From Schumannella luteola (GTDB taxonomy: Bacteria; Actinomycetota; Actinomycetes; Actinomycetales; Microbacteriaceae): a stretch of DNA of 64,000 bases. The translations under genes were made by a program, and so were the position numbers. Every line of letters starts with the position of its first letter. Position 1 is the first letter of the stretch. The DNA lies in the NCBI RefSeq assembly GCF_013408685.1, contig NZ_JACBZY010000001.1:992001-1056000 (forward strand), in the 5' to 3' direction. The notes under the pieces are model-generated. The model had not been told where the DNA came from, ran no database searches, and saw only the letters and a program-made list of their open reading frames with translations. This document shows positions 35,343 to 43,689 of this stretch, piece after piece.

Positions 35343-36437
35343 TCAGTCTTCGGAGTCGGAGGAGTCGGCGACGGGCACGATCGGGTCGGAGACCGCGAGC
35401 GACCAGACCGCCACCCCGTGCAGGTCGCGATCCTGCGCGAGCTTCACGCGCTGGGCTATCGAGCGCGAGTCCGACCACCACATGACGGTGCCGTCGGGCA
35501 GCGTCGCCGTCCACTCGCCGAGCTTCTCGTCGAAGGTCGCGACGGCGCCGGCTTCGGCGACGTAGCGCCGCGCCTGCGCCACGCTCACGGCCTTCGCGCC
35601 GACCGGTCCGCCCCAGCGGTAGCCGTAGCCGGCGACGCCGAGCTGCACCTGCTGCGGGTCGACGAGCTTGAGCAGCGCGTCGAGCGTCTTGCGCTGCCAG
35701 GGCAGGTCGCCGACCGGGCCGGGGTCGTTCGGCGCCCACGGCCCGTGCAGGTCGTAGGCCATGAGCGTGAGGTGGTCGAGGCTCTTCGCGAGCTGCTCGA
35801 CATCGAAGCCGCGATCGCGGTAGCCGGCCTTGCTCGACGCGGTGGCGATCGCCGCATCCAGCCGCACCTCCGGCCCGACCGCCTCGCGCAGGTCGGCGGC
35901 GAACTCGACGAAGTCGTCGGCCAGGTCGCCGTCGATCGACTCGATGTCGAGCATGATGCCGCCATCCCAGCCGCCCGCGTCGACCTCGTCCGCGAGCTCG
36001 CGGGCGACCGTCTCGCGGTTCTTCTTCGAGGTCAGCATCTGCTCGGCGAGCGATCGGCTGAAGCCCTGCCCGGGCCGCGAGTTGATGACGAGCAGCTGCG
36101 CGGGGATGCCGAGCTTCTTCGCCCGATCGCGTTGCTTCAGCACGGCCTTGCTCAGCTTCTCGACCCCGGCGCCGCCCTCCGTGAGGTGCGCGCCCTGCAC
36201 GCCCAGCATCTGGATGCCGTCGGCGCTCTGATCGATCAGGTCGACATCGGCGTAGTCGGGCTGGAAGGCGAGCATCTCGAAGCGCGGAGCAGCGATGCCG
36301 CATCCCGACAGCACCAGTGCCACGGCCGTCGCCGCGGCCGCGATGCCCGCGAAGCGGCGGGCGGCGGAGCCTCGGGCGGAACGGGAGGAGGGATGGGCGG
36401 CGCGGCGTCGAGTCGGCACGCGACCATGGTGCCTCAT
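35343..36437 (-). CDS. GH18-like lipoprotein (YaaH/SleL type)
   Basis: 364 residues. Signal region 1-46 ends in lipobox 'LSGC' (Cys46), so it is probably a membrane-anchored lipoprotein. The GH18 barrel follows: 'WDGGIMLDIESIDGD' (157-171) fits the DxxDxDxE motif with Glu166 as the acid, 'LTLMAYDLHGPW' marks beta6, and 'QVQLGVAGYGYRWGG' and 'VMWWSDSRSIAQRVKLA' are typical of the YaaH/SleL branch, which cleaves peptidoglycan-type glycans. The LysM domains of SleL are missing. Wall remodelling is inferred; activity on another beta-1,4-glycan is possible. Confidence 0.88.
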   Translation of the reverse strand: MRHHGRVPTRRRAAHPSSRSARGSAARRFAGIAAAATAVALVLSGCGIAAPRFEMLAFQPDYADVDLIDQSADGIQMLGVQGAHLTEGGAGVEKLSKAVLKQRDRAKKLGIPAQLLVINSRPGQGFSRSLAEQMLTSKKNRETVARELADEVDAGGWDGGIMLDIESIDGDLADDFVEFAADLREAVGPEVRLDAAIATASSKAGYRDRGFDVEQLAKSLDHLTLMAYDLHGPWAPNDPGPVGDLPWQRKTLDALLKLVDPQQVQLGVAGYGYRWGGPVGAKAVSVAQARRYVAEAGAVATFDEKLGEWTATLPDGTVMWWSDSRSIAQRVKLAQDRDLHGVAVWSLAVSDPIVPVADSSDSED

Positions 36438-36522
36438 CCGTCTGACACGGGGCCGGAGAACGGCGTGTGACGCCCGGTTTCGCCGTGTGACGCGACGGGA
36501 TGCGCGCCTGCGCGAGCCCGCC

Positions 36523-36528
36523 TAGTGT
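36523..36528 (+). promoter_or_regulatory. Candidate -10 element (TAGTGT)
   Basis: TAGTGT about 60 bases before the ATG at 36589, leaving a leader with AAGGAGG. Confidence 0.4.
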
Positions 36529-36588
36529 CGCTCGCACCAGTTGATCTCGACTCCGATCCCGGAGTCGCATCCCGAGAAGGAGGACGCG

Positions 36589-36837
36589 ATGACCCCCAGC
36601 AGCGTGACCGGTGTTCTGCCGATCCAGCAGATGGTGGCGAACGCGTCTCCCAGCGCCTGGCGCGACGGGATCGTCGTGGAGTCCCGGGCGGGTTCGGTTG
36701 TGGTGGCCGCGCTCGACGGCGGGCTCACGACGCTGAGCACCGCGGTGGTTCCGACGATCGGCGAGCCGATCGCCTTCCACCCCGTTGCCGAGCTGGTCGC
36801 CGTGGTCGGCGTGCGCTACCCGGCCCGCGCGGCATAG
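36589..36837 (+). CDS. Small hypothetical protein
   Basis: 82 residues, no family recognised. The sequence alternates short strands ('GIVVESRAGSVVVAAL', 'LTTLSTAVVP', 'ELVAVVGVRYP') and looks like a small all-beta domain; no signal peptide or membrane segment. The ATG was chosen because GAAGGAGG lies five bases before it, one of the best ribosome binding sites in the window. It is followed by a strong terminator. Confidence 0.75.
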   Translation: MTPSSVTGVLPIQQMVANASPSAWRDGIVVESRAGSVVVAALDGGLTTLSTAVVPTIGEPIAFHPVAELVAVVGVRYPARAA

Positions 36838-36839
36838 CC

Positions 36840-36877
36840 CGCGCGACGCCCCGCCGAGGAGGCAGGGGCGTCGCGCG
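36840..36877. terminator. Bidirectional terminator
   Basis: Perfect 13-base stem CGCGCGACGCCCC / GGGGCGTCGCGCG with 12-base loop, between the small protein gene and the convergent copper-storage gene. Confidence 0.8.
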
Positions 36878-36930
36878 GAGCTGAGCTCGGCCTCAGCCTC
36901 GGTCTCAGCGCGGCGGTCGGATGCCGCGGC

Positions 36931-37332
36931 TCAGGCCATCGACGCCATCATCTTCGAGCAGCTCGCCACCATGGCCTCGCAGGCCATCATGCAGATGCGG
37001 CAGTGCTCGGCCATCTCGGAGTGCGATCGGCACTCGGCGGCGCAGGCCTCGCCCATCGCCATGCAGGCGCCCATCATGGCCTTCATCGCGGACATGTCCA
37101 TGCCCATCGGGCGCATCATCATCCGCATCATCGTGGTCGCGACGTCGGCCATGTTCGCGCACATCGACGAGCAGCGCGCCATGCCGTCGCCCAGGTCGGC
37201 GTCGGAGCACATGGTCGCGGCCATCGCCGCGGCCGAACACGCCTCCATGCACTCCTGCATCGCGGTCATGTCCATGTCCATCGCCATGTCGGACTTCGAC
37301 ATCGACTGCATCATGTCGGTCATCATGCTCAT
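36931..37332 (-). CDS. Four-helix-bundle copper storage protein (Csp-like)
   Basis: 133 residues, extremely rich in Met and Cys. Regular spacing of Cys along helices ('QECMEACSAAAMAATMC', 'CSSMCANMAD', 'ACMAMGEACAAECRSH', 'HCRICMMACEAMVASC') matches the DUF326/Csp family, whose four-helix bundle holds many Cu(I) ions inside. The N-terminal 25 residues are an extra Met-rich segment ('MSMMTDMMQSMSKSDMAMDM'), which could be an additional copper-binding or transfer region. There is no signal peptide, so it is probably cytosolic (Csp3-like). No copper regulator or pump lies nearby. Confidence 0.9.
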   Translation of the reverse strand: MSMMTDMMQSMSKSDMAMDMDMTAMQECMEACSAAAMAATMCSDADLGDGMARCSSMCANMADVATTMMRMMMRPMGMDMSAMKAMMGACMAMGEACAAECRSHSEMAEHCRICMMACEAMVASCSKMMASMA

Positions 37333-37490
37333 CGGGGGCTCCTTCGCGTCAGGATGCGGCTCCCGCCGAGCGGGGAGCCGCTGCTCCGCACGCTACGCAC
37401 TGTCGCCCGCGGCGCGCCAGTGGGCCGCGTCGATCTCAGCGCACCCTCACCGCATCCCTCGGCTGCGCTGAGCCGGGATCGCCGGCGACC

Positions 37491-38432
37491 CTACGGCCGC
37501 GTCGGCGTGCCGCTGGTCGCCGCGTCGGCCTGCGTCTCCGCTTCCGACGTCGCGAGCACGCGGATCGTGTTCGCCCACGGGTCGTCGAAGCTGACCGTGC
37601 GGCCGTCGTCGCGCGCGTCGATGCCGTAGTGCCGCATCCGCTCACTCAGCTCGCCGACCGCGTCGGCGCCGGGCAGCACGATGTCGACCTGCCCGAGGCC
37701 GAGGGTCGGCTGGCGGCGGCCGGCGCCCTTGCTGTTCCACACGTTCATGGCCATGTGGTGGTGGTAGCCGCCCGCGCTGACGAACAGGGCCGTGTCGCCG
37801 ATCTCGGCCGTCGTGTCGAAGCCGAGCCGGTCGACGTAGAACTCGCGCGCCGGAGCGATCGATCCGACGGAGAGGTGCACGTGGCCGATCTCGGCATCCC
37901 CCTGGCCGGGGCCGGCGAGGCCCTCCTCGGTGAGGTTCTGCTGCAGGAAGCGGTTCGGGTCGAGGAAGAGCGTGTTCATCTCGACGCGGCCGTGAGCCCA
38001 GCTCCACTCGCTGCGGTCGCGATCCCAGTAGAGCTCGACGCCGTTGCCCTCGGGGTCGTCGAAGTAGAAGGCGTTGCTCACGAGGTGATCGCTCGAGCCG
38101 CGGAAGGTGTCGGGATGCCGCTGCGCGACCCCGTAGACGGCGGCGGCGAGGGCGGCCTTCGAGTCGAAGAGGAAGGCCGTGTGGAAGAGTCCGGCTTCGC
38201 GGGGCCCGGCGTGCTTGAGGTCGGGGGAGTGGTGCAGCCTGAGCAGCGTCTTCGCACCGCGCCCGAGTGCGACGCGGTCGCCGATCGCGTGGATCACGTC
38301 GAGGCCGACGGCGTCGCGGTAATACGCGGTCATCGCGTCGAGGTCGGCGACGTCGAGGGTGACGGCGCCCATCGCGGTGTCGGCGGCGAGGCGGTCGGCG
38401 CGAGCCGTCTCGGGGTGCGTCGGGTCGGTCAT
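37491..38432 (-). CDS. VOC family protein (catechol 2,3-dioxygenase-like)
   Basis: 313 residues forming two or more vicinal-oxygen-chelate repeats: 'MGAVTLDVADLDAMTAYYRDAVGLDV' in parts near 21-46, 'HTAFLFDS' and 'DHLVSNAFYFDDPEGNGVELYWDRDR' near 90-140, then 'IGHVHLSVGSIAPAREFYVDRLGFD' near 186-210 and 'GGYHHHMAMNVW'. Metal ligands His (in DHLVS / HVHLS) and Glu are plausible. This two-domain form resembles CatE-type dioxygenases of bacilli; the substrate is unknown. The ATG at 38432 gives the family N-terminus; a TATGCATA palindrome and TTGACA occur just upstream. Confidence 0.88.
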   Translation of the reverse strand: MTDPTHPETARADRLAADTAMGAVTLDVADLDAMTAYYRDAVGLDVIHAIGDRVALGRGAKTLLRLHHSPDLKHAGPREAGLFHTAFLFDSKAALAAAVYGVAQRHPDTFRGSSDHLVSNAFYFDDPEGNGVELYWDRDRSEWSWAHGRVEMNTLFLDPNRFLQQNLTEEGLAGPGQGDAEIGHVHLSVGSIAPAREFYVDRLGFDTTAEIGDTALFVSAGGYHHHMAMNVWNSKGAGRRQPTLGLGQVDIVLPGADAVGELSERMRHYGIDARDDGRTVSFDDPWANTIRVLATSEAETQADAATSGTPTRP

Positions 38433-38493
38433 GCCGGTGTCAACTCCGATGCGTATGCATAGATTCCCGCCGGGTCGAGTCGACCCTGAACGA

Positions 38494-38530
38494 CGGATGC
38501 GCCCCTCCCTGAGCGGGAAGAGCGCATCCG
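38494..38530. terminator. Hairpin after the Gln/Pro-rich protein gene
   Basis: Perfect 9-base stem CGGATGCGC / GCGCATCCG with a 19-base loop, 22 bases past the minus-strand stop; only moderate as a terminator. Confidence 0.5.
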
Positions 38531-38551
38531 GTCGATCGGATGATCGCGGCG

Positions 38552-40291
38552 TCAGATCTGCTTCGACTCGTACTTCAGCGAGCCGTCGTCCTGCAGCACG
38601 ATCTGGCCGAGCAGGCTGACCGAGCGCACGTCGCCCGTCGAGGTGCCCGAGGCGGAGCCGTTCGAGGCGTCGGCCTCGACGTGGTAGTGCCCGTCGAACA
38701 GGCTGACCACGCTGAATCCCTTGCCGTCCCACGCGCCGAAGTTCGGATCGGGACGGGTCGTGACCGACCAGCGGATGTTCGAGTAGGTGATGCCGGGCGT
38801 GCCGTTGATCTTGAAGCCGCAGCCGCCGGTCGGCGCCAGCACCTTCTGGTCGAAGCAGGTCTGCACGAAGGCGTCGATCGCCTTGTTGGCGGCTTCCTTG
38901 CCCGAGTCGCTCAGCTCGACGGCGAGCTTCGCCGATAGGTCGGAGCTGTCGACGGTGCTCTCGCTGAGCCCGGCGACCTCGACCGATCCGGTCTCCCAGC
39001 TGAACTGGTCGGAGCCTTTGCCCGAGTAGTCGAACTCGTAGGTGCCGGGCAGGGCGACGAACTCGAAGCTCGTCGTCGCCTTCGACGCGTCCTTGGCCTT
39101 GAGCGTCTTGCCGTTGACGCTGAAGGTCAGGGCAGCCGGGGCCGAGGAGGTGGCGCGGATGGTCGGCAGTGAGTCGCCGGTGACCGCGTACTTGTCCCAG
39201 AACAGATCCTTGCCGGTCGACTTGACCGAGAAGGTCTCGCTCGAGCTGGTGCCGTTCTTGTACTCGACGCGAGCGGTCACCGACGTGCCGCTGGTGCGGC
39301 TGATCGTGTAGTCGGTGACCTGGCCGCCGCCCTTCTTGTAGACGGCGTCATCGATCAGGGTCAGATCGCCGCTCGGCTTCGGCGACAGGGAGGCGACAGC
39401 CGACTTGGCCTGGCCGGCCTTGAGCTTGTCGAGGAAGGCGCTGACCGCGACGCTCGGCGCGTGGTTGGCGGCGCCGATGCTGAAGAAGACGATGCCGCCG
39501 ACGATCAGCAGCACGAGTGCGCCGCCGCCCGCCACGAGGCCGATGATCAGCTTGCGGGCCGACTTCTTCGGGGCCGGCTGGCCGGGCTGGCCGCCGCCGG
39601 CGTAGGCCGTGTTCGGCTGCGCGGGGCCACCGGTGCCGCCGGTGCCGCCGGCGAACTGCTGGCCGGTCGAGCCGGGCGCCGTGGCGTAGGCCTGCTGCTG
39701 CTGGCCATACTGCGGGGTCGGCTGCTGCGCGGCGGGCTGGCCGTACGAGGCCGTCGGCTGGGCGCCGGTCGGCTGCGCGTAAGGCTGCTGCGATCCGGTC
39801 TGCTGGCCGTACTGCGCGGTCGCCGCGTTCGGGTCGTTCTGCTGGCCGTACTGTGCGGCCGAGGGCTGCGGGGTGGAAGGCTGCGGGGTGGAGGGCTGCT
39901 GGCCGGTCGGCTGTCCGTACTGCGGCACGCCGGGCTGCTGCCCCGTCTGCTGCGGGTAGGTCGGCTGCCCGTACTGGGGCGCGGACGGCTGCTGCGGGGT
40001 GGATGCGGCGGGAGCCTGCCAGCTCTGCTGCGGGTTCTGCTGAACCGACCACTGCTCGGCGCCCGGCTGCGCGGGCTGGCCGTACTGGGGAGCGGACGGC
40101 TGCTGGCCGGTCGGCTGCTGGGGCGCGGGCTGGCCGGCGGAGGGCTGGCCGTACGGGGAGACCGGCGGGGCTGCGCCGGCGGGGGTGCTGGTGTCGCGCT
40201 GCGGGAGCCGCGCGGTGGTGGGGCGATCCTCGGGGGAGAGGTCGTCGTCCGACGACGGACCCGAGGGGCCTGCAGGGTTGTCGCTCATCAT
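38552..40291 (-). CDS. Gln/Pro-rich single-pass membrane protein
   Basis: 579 residues. The first about 240 are a cytoplasmic, disordered Gln/Pro/Tyr-rich region with repeated 'QPSAPQYGQP' and 'TGQQP' units. A membrane segment follows ('KLIIGLVAGGGALVLLIVGGIVFF' region, about 258-282), then a 290-residue extracytoplasmic part that starts with a DUF4878-like helix ('VSAFLDKLKAGQAKSAVASLS') and continues as a beta-rich domain with two Cys. This layout resembles actinobacterial lumazine-binding-like or DUF4878 proteins; the function is unknown. Two adjacent ATG codons follow GAGAGGG; I took the first. Confidence 0.8.
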   Translation of the reverse strand: MMSDNPAGPSGPSSDDDLSPEDRPTTARLPQRDTSTPAGAAPPVSPYGQPSAGQPAPQQPTGQQPSAPQYGQPAQPGAEQWSVQQNPQQSWQAPAASTPQQPSAPQYGQPTYPQQTGQQPGVPQYGQPTGQQPSTPQPSTPQPSAAQYGQQNDPNAATAQYGQQTGSQQPYAQPTGAQPTASYGQPAAQQPTPQYGQQQQAYATAPGSTGQQFAGGTGGTGGPAQPNTAYAGGGQPGQPAPKKSARKLIIGLVAGGGALVLLIVGGIVFFSIGAANHAPSVAVSAFLDKLKAGQAKSAVASLSPKPSGDLTLIDDAVYKKGGGQVTDYTISRTSGTSVTARVEYKNGTSSSETFSVKSTGKDLFWDKYAVTGDSLPTIRATSSAPAALTFSVNGKTLKAKDASKATTSFEFVALPGTYEFDYSGKGSDQFSWETGSVEVAGLSESTVDSSDLSAKLAVELSDSGKEAANKAIDAFVQTCFDQKVLAPTGGCGFKINGTPGITYSNIRWSVTTRPDPNFGAWDGKGFSVVSLFDGHYHVEADASNGSASGTSTGDVRSVSLLGQIVLQDDGSLKYESKQI

Positions 40292-40505
40292 GATCCCTCT
40301 CCGGCGCGGTGGGGTGGGTGCGTGGGGGTGCGTGCAGAATGCGCCGAATGTCGTTTTACCTGCGAACTCTAGCCGCGTGAGCAGAACTCCGACACGGGCA
40401 GGTGTCCCCATTAACCCGGACTTCGCGCGGGAGCGCGACCGGGTACGCCCCGAGATCGCGACGACGCCGAGAAGCGGCCCGATGACACCGACCGCAGGCT
40501 CGGGC

Positions 40506-41423
40506 TCAGCCCGCGAGGCGCTCGATCAGCTCGCGGTAGCGCGCGGCCGTGCGCTCGACGATCTCCGTCGGCAGCCCGGGCGGCGTGCCCTGCTTGTCCC
40601 AGTTCGCGGCGAGCCAGTCGCGCACGATCTGCTTGTCGAAGCTCGCCAGCCGGTCGGGCCCGCCGGCGGACCAGCCCGCCGCATCCCAGTACCGGCTCGA
40701 GTCACTCGTGAGCACCTCGTCGGCGAGCACGATCTCGCCCGTCTCGGGGTCGCGGCCGAACTCGAACTTGGTGTCGGCGATGATGACGCCGTGCTCGGCG
40801 GCGAGGTTGCTCGCGGCCGAGAAGATGCGGATGCTGAGGTCGCGGATCGCGGTCGCATCCGCTTCGCCCACCAGCTCGACGGTGCGCTCGAAGCTGATGT
40901 TCTCGTCGTGCTCGCCGAGCGGCGCCTTGTAGGCCGGCGTGTAGATCGGCTCGGGCAGGCGGTCGCCGTCGCCGAGGCCGTCGGGCAGCGGGATGCCGCA
41001 CACGGTGCGCGAGGCCTGGTACTCGACCCAGCCCGATCCGGTGAGGTAGCCGCGCACGACCGCCTCGACGGGGAACATCTCCAGCTCGCGCACGAACATG
41101 GCGCGCGCCGCGACGTCCTCGGGCAGGTCGGCGGGGAGGCCCGCCGGGTCGAGGTGATTCGGCACGTCGAGGCGGTCGAACCACCAGCGGCTCAGGCGGG
41201 TCAGCTCGGCGCCCTTGCCGGGGATGCCGGGCTCGAGCACGAAGTCGAAGGCGCTGACGCGGTCGGTCGCGACCACGAGCATCCGCTTCGGGTGGCTCGC
41301 GTGACGGTAGAGGTCGCGCACCTTGCCCGAATAGACGTGCGCCCAGCCGAGCTCGGCCAGGCGGGGGTCGCCGCCCTGCGGCTGCGCGGTCGTGCCGGTC
41401 GCGTCGCCGCCCGACTCGGTCAC
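40506..41423 (-). CDS. purC: Phosphoribosylaminoimidazole-succinocarboxamide synthase
   Basis: 305-residue SAICAR synthetase, joining CAIR and aspartate with ATP. Motifs: 'VYSGKVRDLY' (about 30-39, P-loop-like), 'LVVATDRVSAFDFVLEPGIPGKG' in the following region, 'EAVVRGYLTGSGW' and the signature 'IIADTKFEFGRD' and 'LADEVLTSDSSRYW'. It follows purD with a 4-base overlap (ATGA at 41420-41423). The length is that of the single-domain actinobacterial enzyme. Confidence 0.97.
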   Translation of the reverse strand: MTESGGDATGTTAQPQGGDPRLAELGWAHVYSGKVRDLYRHASHPKRMLVVATDRVSAFDFVLEPGIPGKGAELTRLSRWWFDRLDVPNHLDPAGLPADLPEDVAARAMFVRELEMFPVEAVVRGYLTGSGWVEYQASRTVCGIPLPDGLGDGDRLPEPIYTPAYKAPLGEHDENISFERTVELVGEADATAIRDLSIRIFSAASNLAAEHGVIIADTKFEFGRDPETGEIVLADEVLTSDSSRYWDAAGWSAGGPDRLASFDKQIVRDWLAANWDKQGTPPGLPTEIVERTAARYRELIERLAG

Positions 41424-42700
41424 TGCGCGACCCGCGCAGCGATGTCGGTGCGGAAGTGCGCACCCTCGAGATCGAGACGGCCGAGCGCCGCGTACGCGCG
41501 CTCACGGGCCTGGGCGAAATCGGCGCCGCGGGCGACGACGCTGAGCACGCGTCCGCCGGTGGCGACGTACTGCCCGTCGACGAGCGCGGTCGCGGCGTGG
41601 TCGACCGTGACGCCCTCGGGCAGGTCGGCCTCGAGCTCGGCGAGTCCGCGGATCGGACGACCGGTGATCGGGTTCTCGGGGTAGCCCTCGCTGGCGAGCA
41701 CGACCGTGACCGCGACATCGCCGCTGAACTTCGGGTACGGCAGACGGCCGAGGCCGCCGGTCGCCGCCGCCGTGATGAGGTCGGCCAGCGGGGTGTCGAG
41801 ACGCGGCAGCACGACCTGCGTCTCCGGGTCGCCGAAGCGCGCGTTGAACTCGATCACGCGGATGCCGTCGGCGGTGAGGATGAGGCCGCAGTAGAGCAGA
41901 CCGACGAAGGGGGTGCCCTCGGCCTCGAGCTGGCGGATGGTGGGCAGGGCGATCGTGTCGACCACCTCATCCACGAAGTCGGCCTCGCTCGGCCAGCGGT
42001 CGCTCAGCCACGGCAGCGGCGAGTAGGCGCCCATGCCGCCGGTGTTCGGGCCGGCGTCGCCGTCGAAGACGCGCTTGAAGTCCTGCGCGGGGCTCAGCGG
42101 CAGCACGTCGTGGCCGTCGGCGAGCAGGAACAGCGACACCTCGGGGCCGGCCAGGTGCTCTTCGATGAGCACCCCGCCCTGCTGCAGGTAGAAGGAGGCG
42201 TGGTCGAGCGCGGCCTGGCGGTCGTCGGTGACGAGCACGCCCTTGCCGGCGGCCAGGCCGTCGGCCTTGACCACGTGCGGGGCGCCGAAGCGGTCGAGGG
42301 CGGCCTCGACCTCCTCGACGGTTTCGGCGTGCACGGCGCCGCCGGTCGGAACCTTCGCGGCCTCCATCACGCGCTTCGCGAAGCTCTTCGAGCCCTCGAG
42401 TGCGGCGGCCGCCTTGTCGGGGCCGAAGACGGGGATGCCGTAGCGACGCAGCGCATCCCCGACGCCCGCCACCAGCGGGGCCTCGGGGCCGATGACGACG
42501 AGGTCGACCTCGGAGTCGCGGGCGTAGTCGGCGACGAGCTTGCCGTTCGAGGCGTCGAGCTTGACCGTCTCGACGAGGGCCGCGATGCCGGCGTTGCCGG
42601 GCGCGGCGATGATCTCGTGGGCGTCGGGCTGGCTGCTGCGGAGGAGAGCGCGCACGATCGCGTGCTCGCGCGCCCCGGAGCCGAGGACGAGGATTCGCAC
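41420..42700 (-). CDS. purD: Phosphoribosylamine-glycine ligase
   Basis: 426-residue ATP-grasp enzyme making GAR from phosphoribosylamine and glycine. Motifs: N-terminal '(M)RILVLGSGAREHAI', 'VVIGPEAPLVAGVGD', 'APHVVKADGLAAGKGV' (ATP-grasp) and 'GPNTGGMGAYSP'. A GTG two codons upstream (42706) is also in frame. I prefer GTG 42700 because TAGGCT lies exactly six bases before it (leaderless pattern seen at many genes here) and because PurD proteins begin M-x-I/V-L-V. purC follows with overlap. Confidence 0.96.
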   Translation of the reverse strand: MRILVLGSGAREHAIVRALLRSSQPDAHEIIAAPGNAGIAALVETVKLDASNGKLVADYARDSEVDLVVIGPEAPLVAGVGDALRRYGIPVFGPDKAAAALEGSKSFAKRVMEAAKVPTGGAVHAETVEEVEAALDRFGAPHVVKADGLAAGKGVLVTDDRQAALDHASFYLQQGGVLIEEHLAGPEVSLFLLADGHDVLPLSPAQDFKRVFDGDAGPNTGGMGAYSPLPWLSDRWPSEADFVDEVVDTIALPTIRQLEAEGTPFVGLLYCGLILTADGIRVIEFNARFGDPETQVVLPRLDTPLADLITAAATGGLGRLPYPKFSGDVAVTVVLASEGYPENPITGRPIRGLAELEADLPEGVTVDHAATALVDGQYVATGGRVLSVVARGADFAQARERAYAALGRLDLEGAHFRTDIAARVAQ

Positions 42701-42706
42701 CGGCAC

Positions 42707-42712
42707 AGCCTA
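42707..42712 (-). promoter_or_regulatory. Leaderless -10 element of purD (TAGGCT)
   Basis: On the minus strand TAGGCT, then six bases, then GTG at 42700. It decides the purD start. Confidence 0.6.
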
Positions 42713-42793
42713 CCTTTCGCGGGCGGCGCCTCTCGCCGGGGTGGATCGCGGCGTCACCCGGGCTGCGCGGCGTCGCGCATCGGCGGGCGTCGA

Positions 42794-42799
42794 TAGCCT
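42794..42799 (+). promoter_or_regulatory. Leaderless -10 element (TAGCCT)
   Basis: TAGCCT six bases before the ATG of the YciI-like gene; no ribosome binding site. Confidence 0.55.
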
Positions 42800-42805
42800 G
42801 GCGGC

Positions 42806-43120
42806 ATGAAGGCTCCGGAGACCTGGCTGCTGCTCGTGCACCGGGAGGGGCCCGCCTCCGATCGCTCGACGCCGAAGACGATGCAGCCGTGGTTCGCGGG
42901 GCATCGCGCGTTCCACGAGGAGCTGCGGGCTGAGGGCAGCCTCGTCGCCGCCGGGTCGCTGCCCGCCGCCGACGGCGAGGAGCTCACGATCGTGCGCGGC
43001 ATCGAGTCGGACGACCTGCTCGCCCGGGCCGGCGCCGACCCGGCCGTCGTCGACGGGCACCTGCTCGTCGAGGTGCGACCGTGGATCGTCGTGCAGTCGG
43101 CGCTCTCGCCGCTCGACTGA
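42806..43120 (+). CDS. YciI-like protein
   Basis: 104 residues, ferredoxin-like YciI fold: 'WLLLVHREGPASD' (first strand), 'FAGHRAFHEELRAEGSLVAAGSL' (about 30-52, with the family's H..H/F..L..G.l...G), 'GIESDDLLARAGADPAVVDG' and the last strand 'LLVEVRPWIV'. The catalytic His-Asp pair of YciI hydrolases is only partly visible. Role unknown. It is divergent from purD, only about 100 bases apart, both with leaderless promoters. Confidence 0.85.
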   Translation: MKAPETWLLLVHREGPASDRSTPKTMQPWFAGHRAFHEELRAEGSLVAAGSLPAADGEELTIVRGIESDDLLARAGADPAVVDGHLLVEVRPWIVVQSALSPLD

Positions 43121-43153
43121 TCCGTCGCGTGCCGACGACGCACCGGTGCGGGC

Positions 43154-43159
43154 TAGCGT
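43154..43159 (+). promoter_or_regulatory. Leaderless -10 element (TAGCGT)
   Basis: TAGCGT six bases before the ATG at 43166. Confidence 0.55.
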
Positions 43160-43165
43160 GGCCTC

Positions 43166-43543
43166 ATGGCTCGCGCGCGCATCCCCGACCCCGACGGCGT
43201 CGCCGGAGTGCGAGCGGCGCTCGCCGCGGCCGCCGACGGCGAGACCGCATCCCGCGACACGACGGCGCTCGCCGTGCGCTACCTGCTGCAGCTGCTGGCC
43301 GAGGATGCGCCGGGCAACAGCGTCGAGGTGCGGGTTCCGCCGTTCGGCGCCACCCAGGCGATCGAGGGTCCTCGGCACACCCGCGGCACCCCGCCGAACG
43401 TCGTCGAGATGAACGCGGCCACCTGGATCGCGCTCGCCACCGGCTCGCGGCAGTGGGCGGATGCGCTCGCCGCCGCCGATGTGTCGGCCTCGGGATCGCG
43501 CGCCGACCTCACCGCCGTGCTGCCGGTGCGCTGGCAGCGCTGA
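43166..43543 (+). CDS. Sterol carrier-like protein (bacterial SCP ortholog)
   Basis: 125 residues resembling the short actinobacterial SCP-like family: 'LAVRYLLQLLAEDAPGNSVEVRVPPFGATQAIEG' spread over about 34-67 (helix plus first strand), 'HTRGTPPNVVEMNAATWIALATGSRQW' near 71-98, and final 'DLTAVLPV'. The WxxLATG segment is the strongest family sign. Mycobacteria keep a homologue next to purF; here it lies about 750 bases from the purF stop on the opposite strand. A hydrophobic ligand is presumed, not shown. Confidence 0.8.
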   Translation: MARARIPDPDGVAGVRAALAAAADGETASRDTTALAVRYLLQLLAEDAPGNSVEVRVPPFGATQAIEGPRHTRGTPPNVVEMNAATWIALATGSRQWADALAAADVSASGSRADLTAVLPVRWQR

Positions 43544-43575
43544 GCCGCATCCCGCCGAATCGGCCCGCCAAGCGG

Positions 43576-43647
43576 GCTCCGTGAGAGTACGCACTTCGCT
43601 CGGGCGCGGCGGCGTGTCGCGACGCAATCCGCGTACTCTCGCGGAGC
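43576..43647. repeat. Intergenic palindrome, family B, copy 2
   Basis: 72 bases, arms GCTCCGTGAGAGTACGC / GCGTACTCTCGCGGAGC match at 16 of 17. It has the same length and end sequences as the element at 32158, 11 kb away. Confidence 0.75.
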
Positions 43648-43689
43648 CGCGTGGTCGGAGCTCCCCTCGGGAGCGGCGACAATAGAGGG

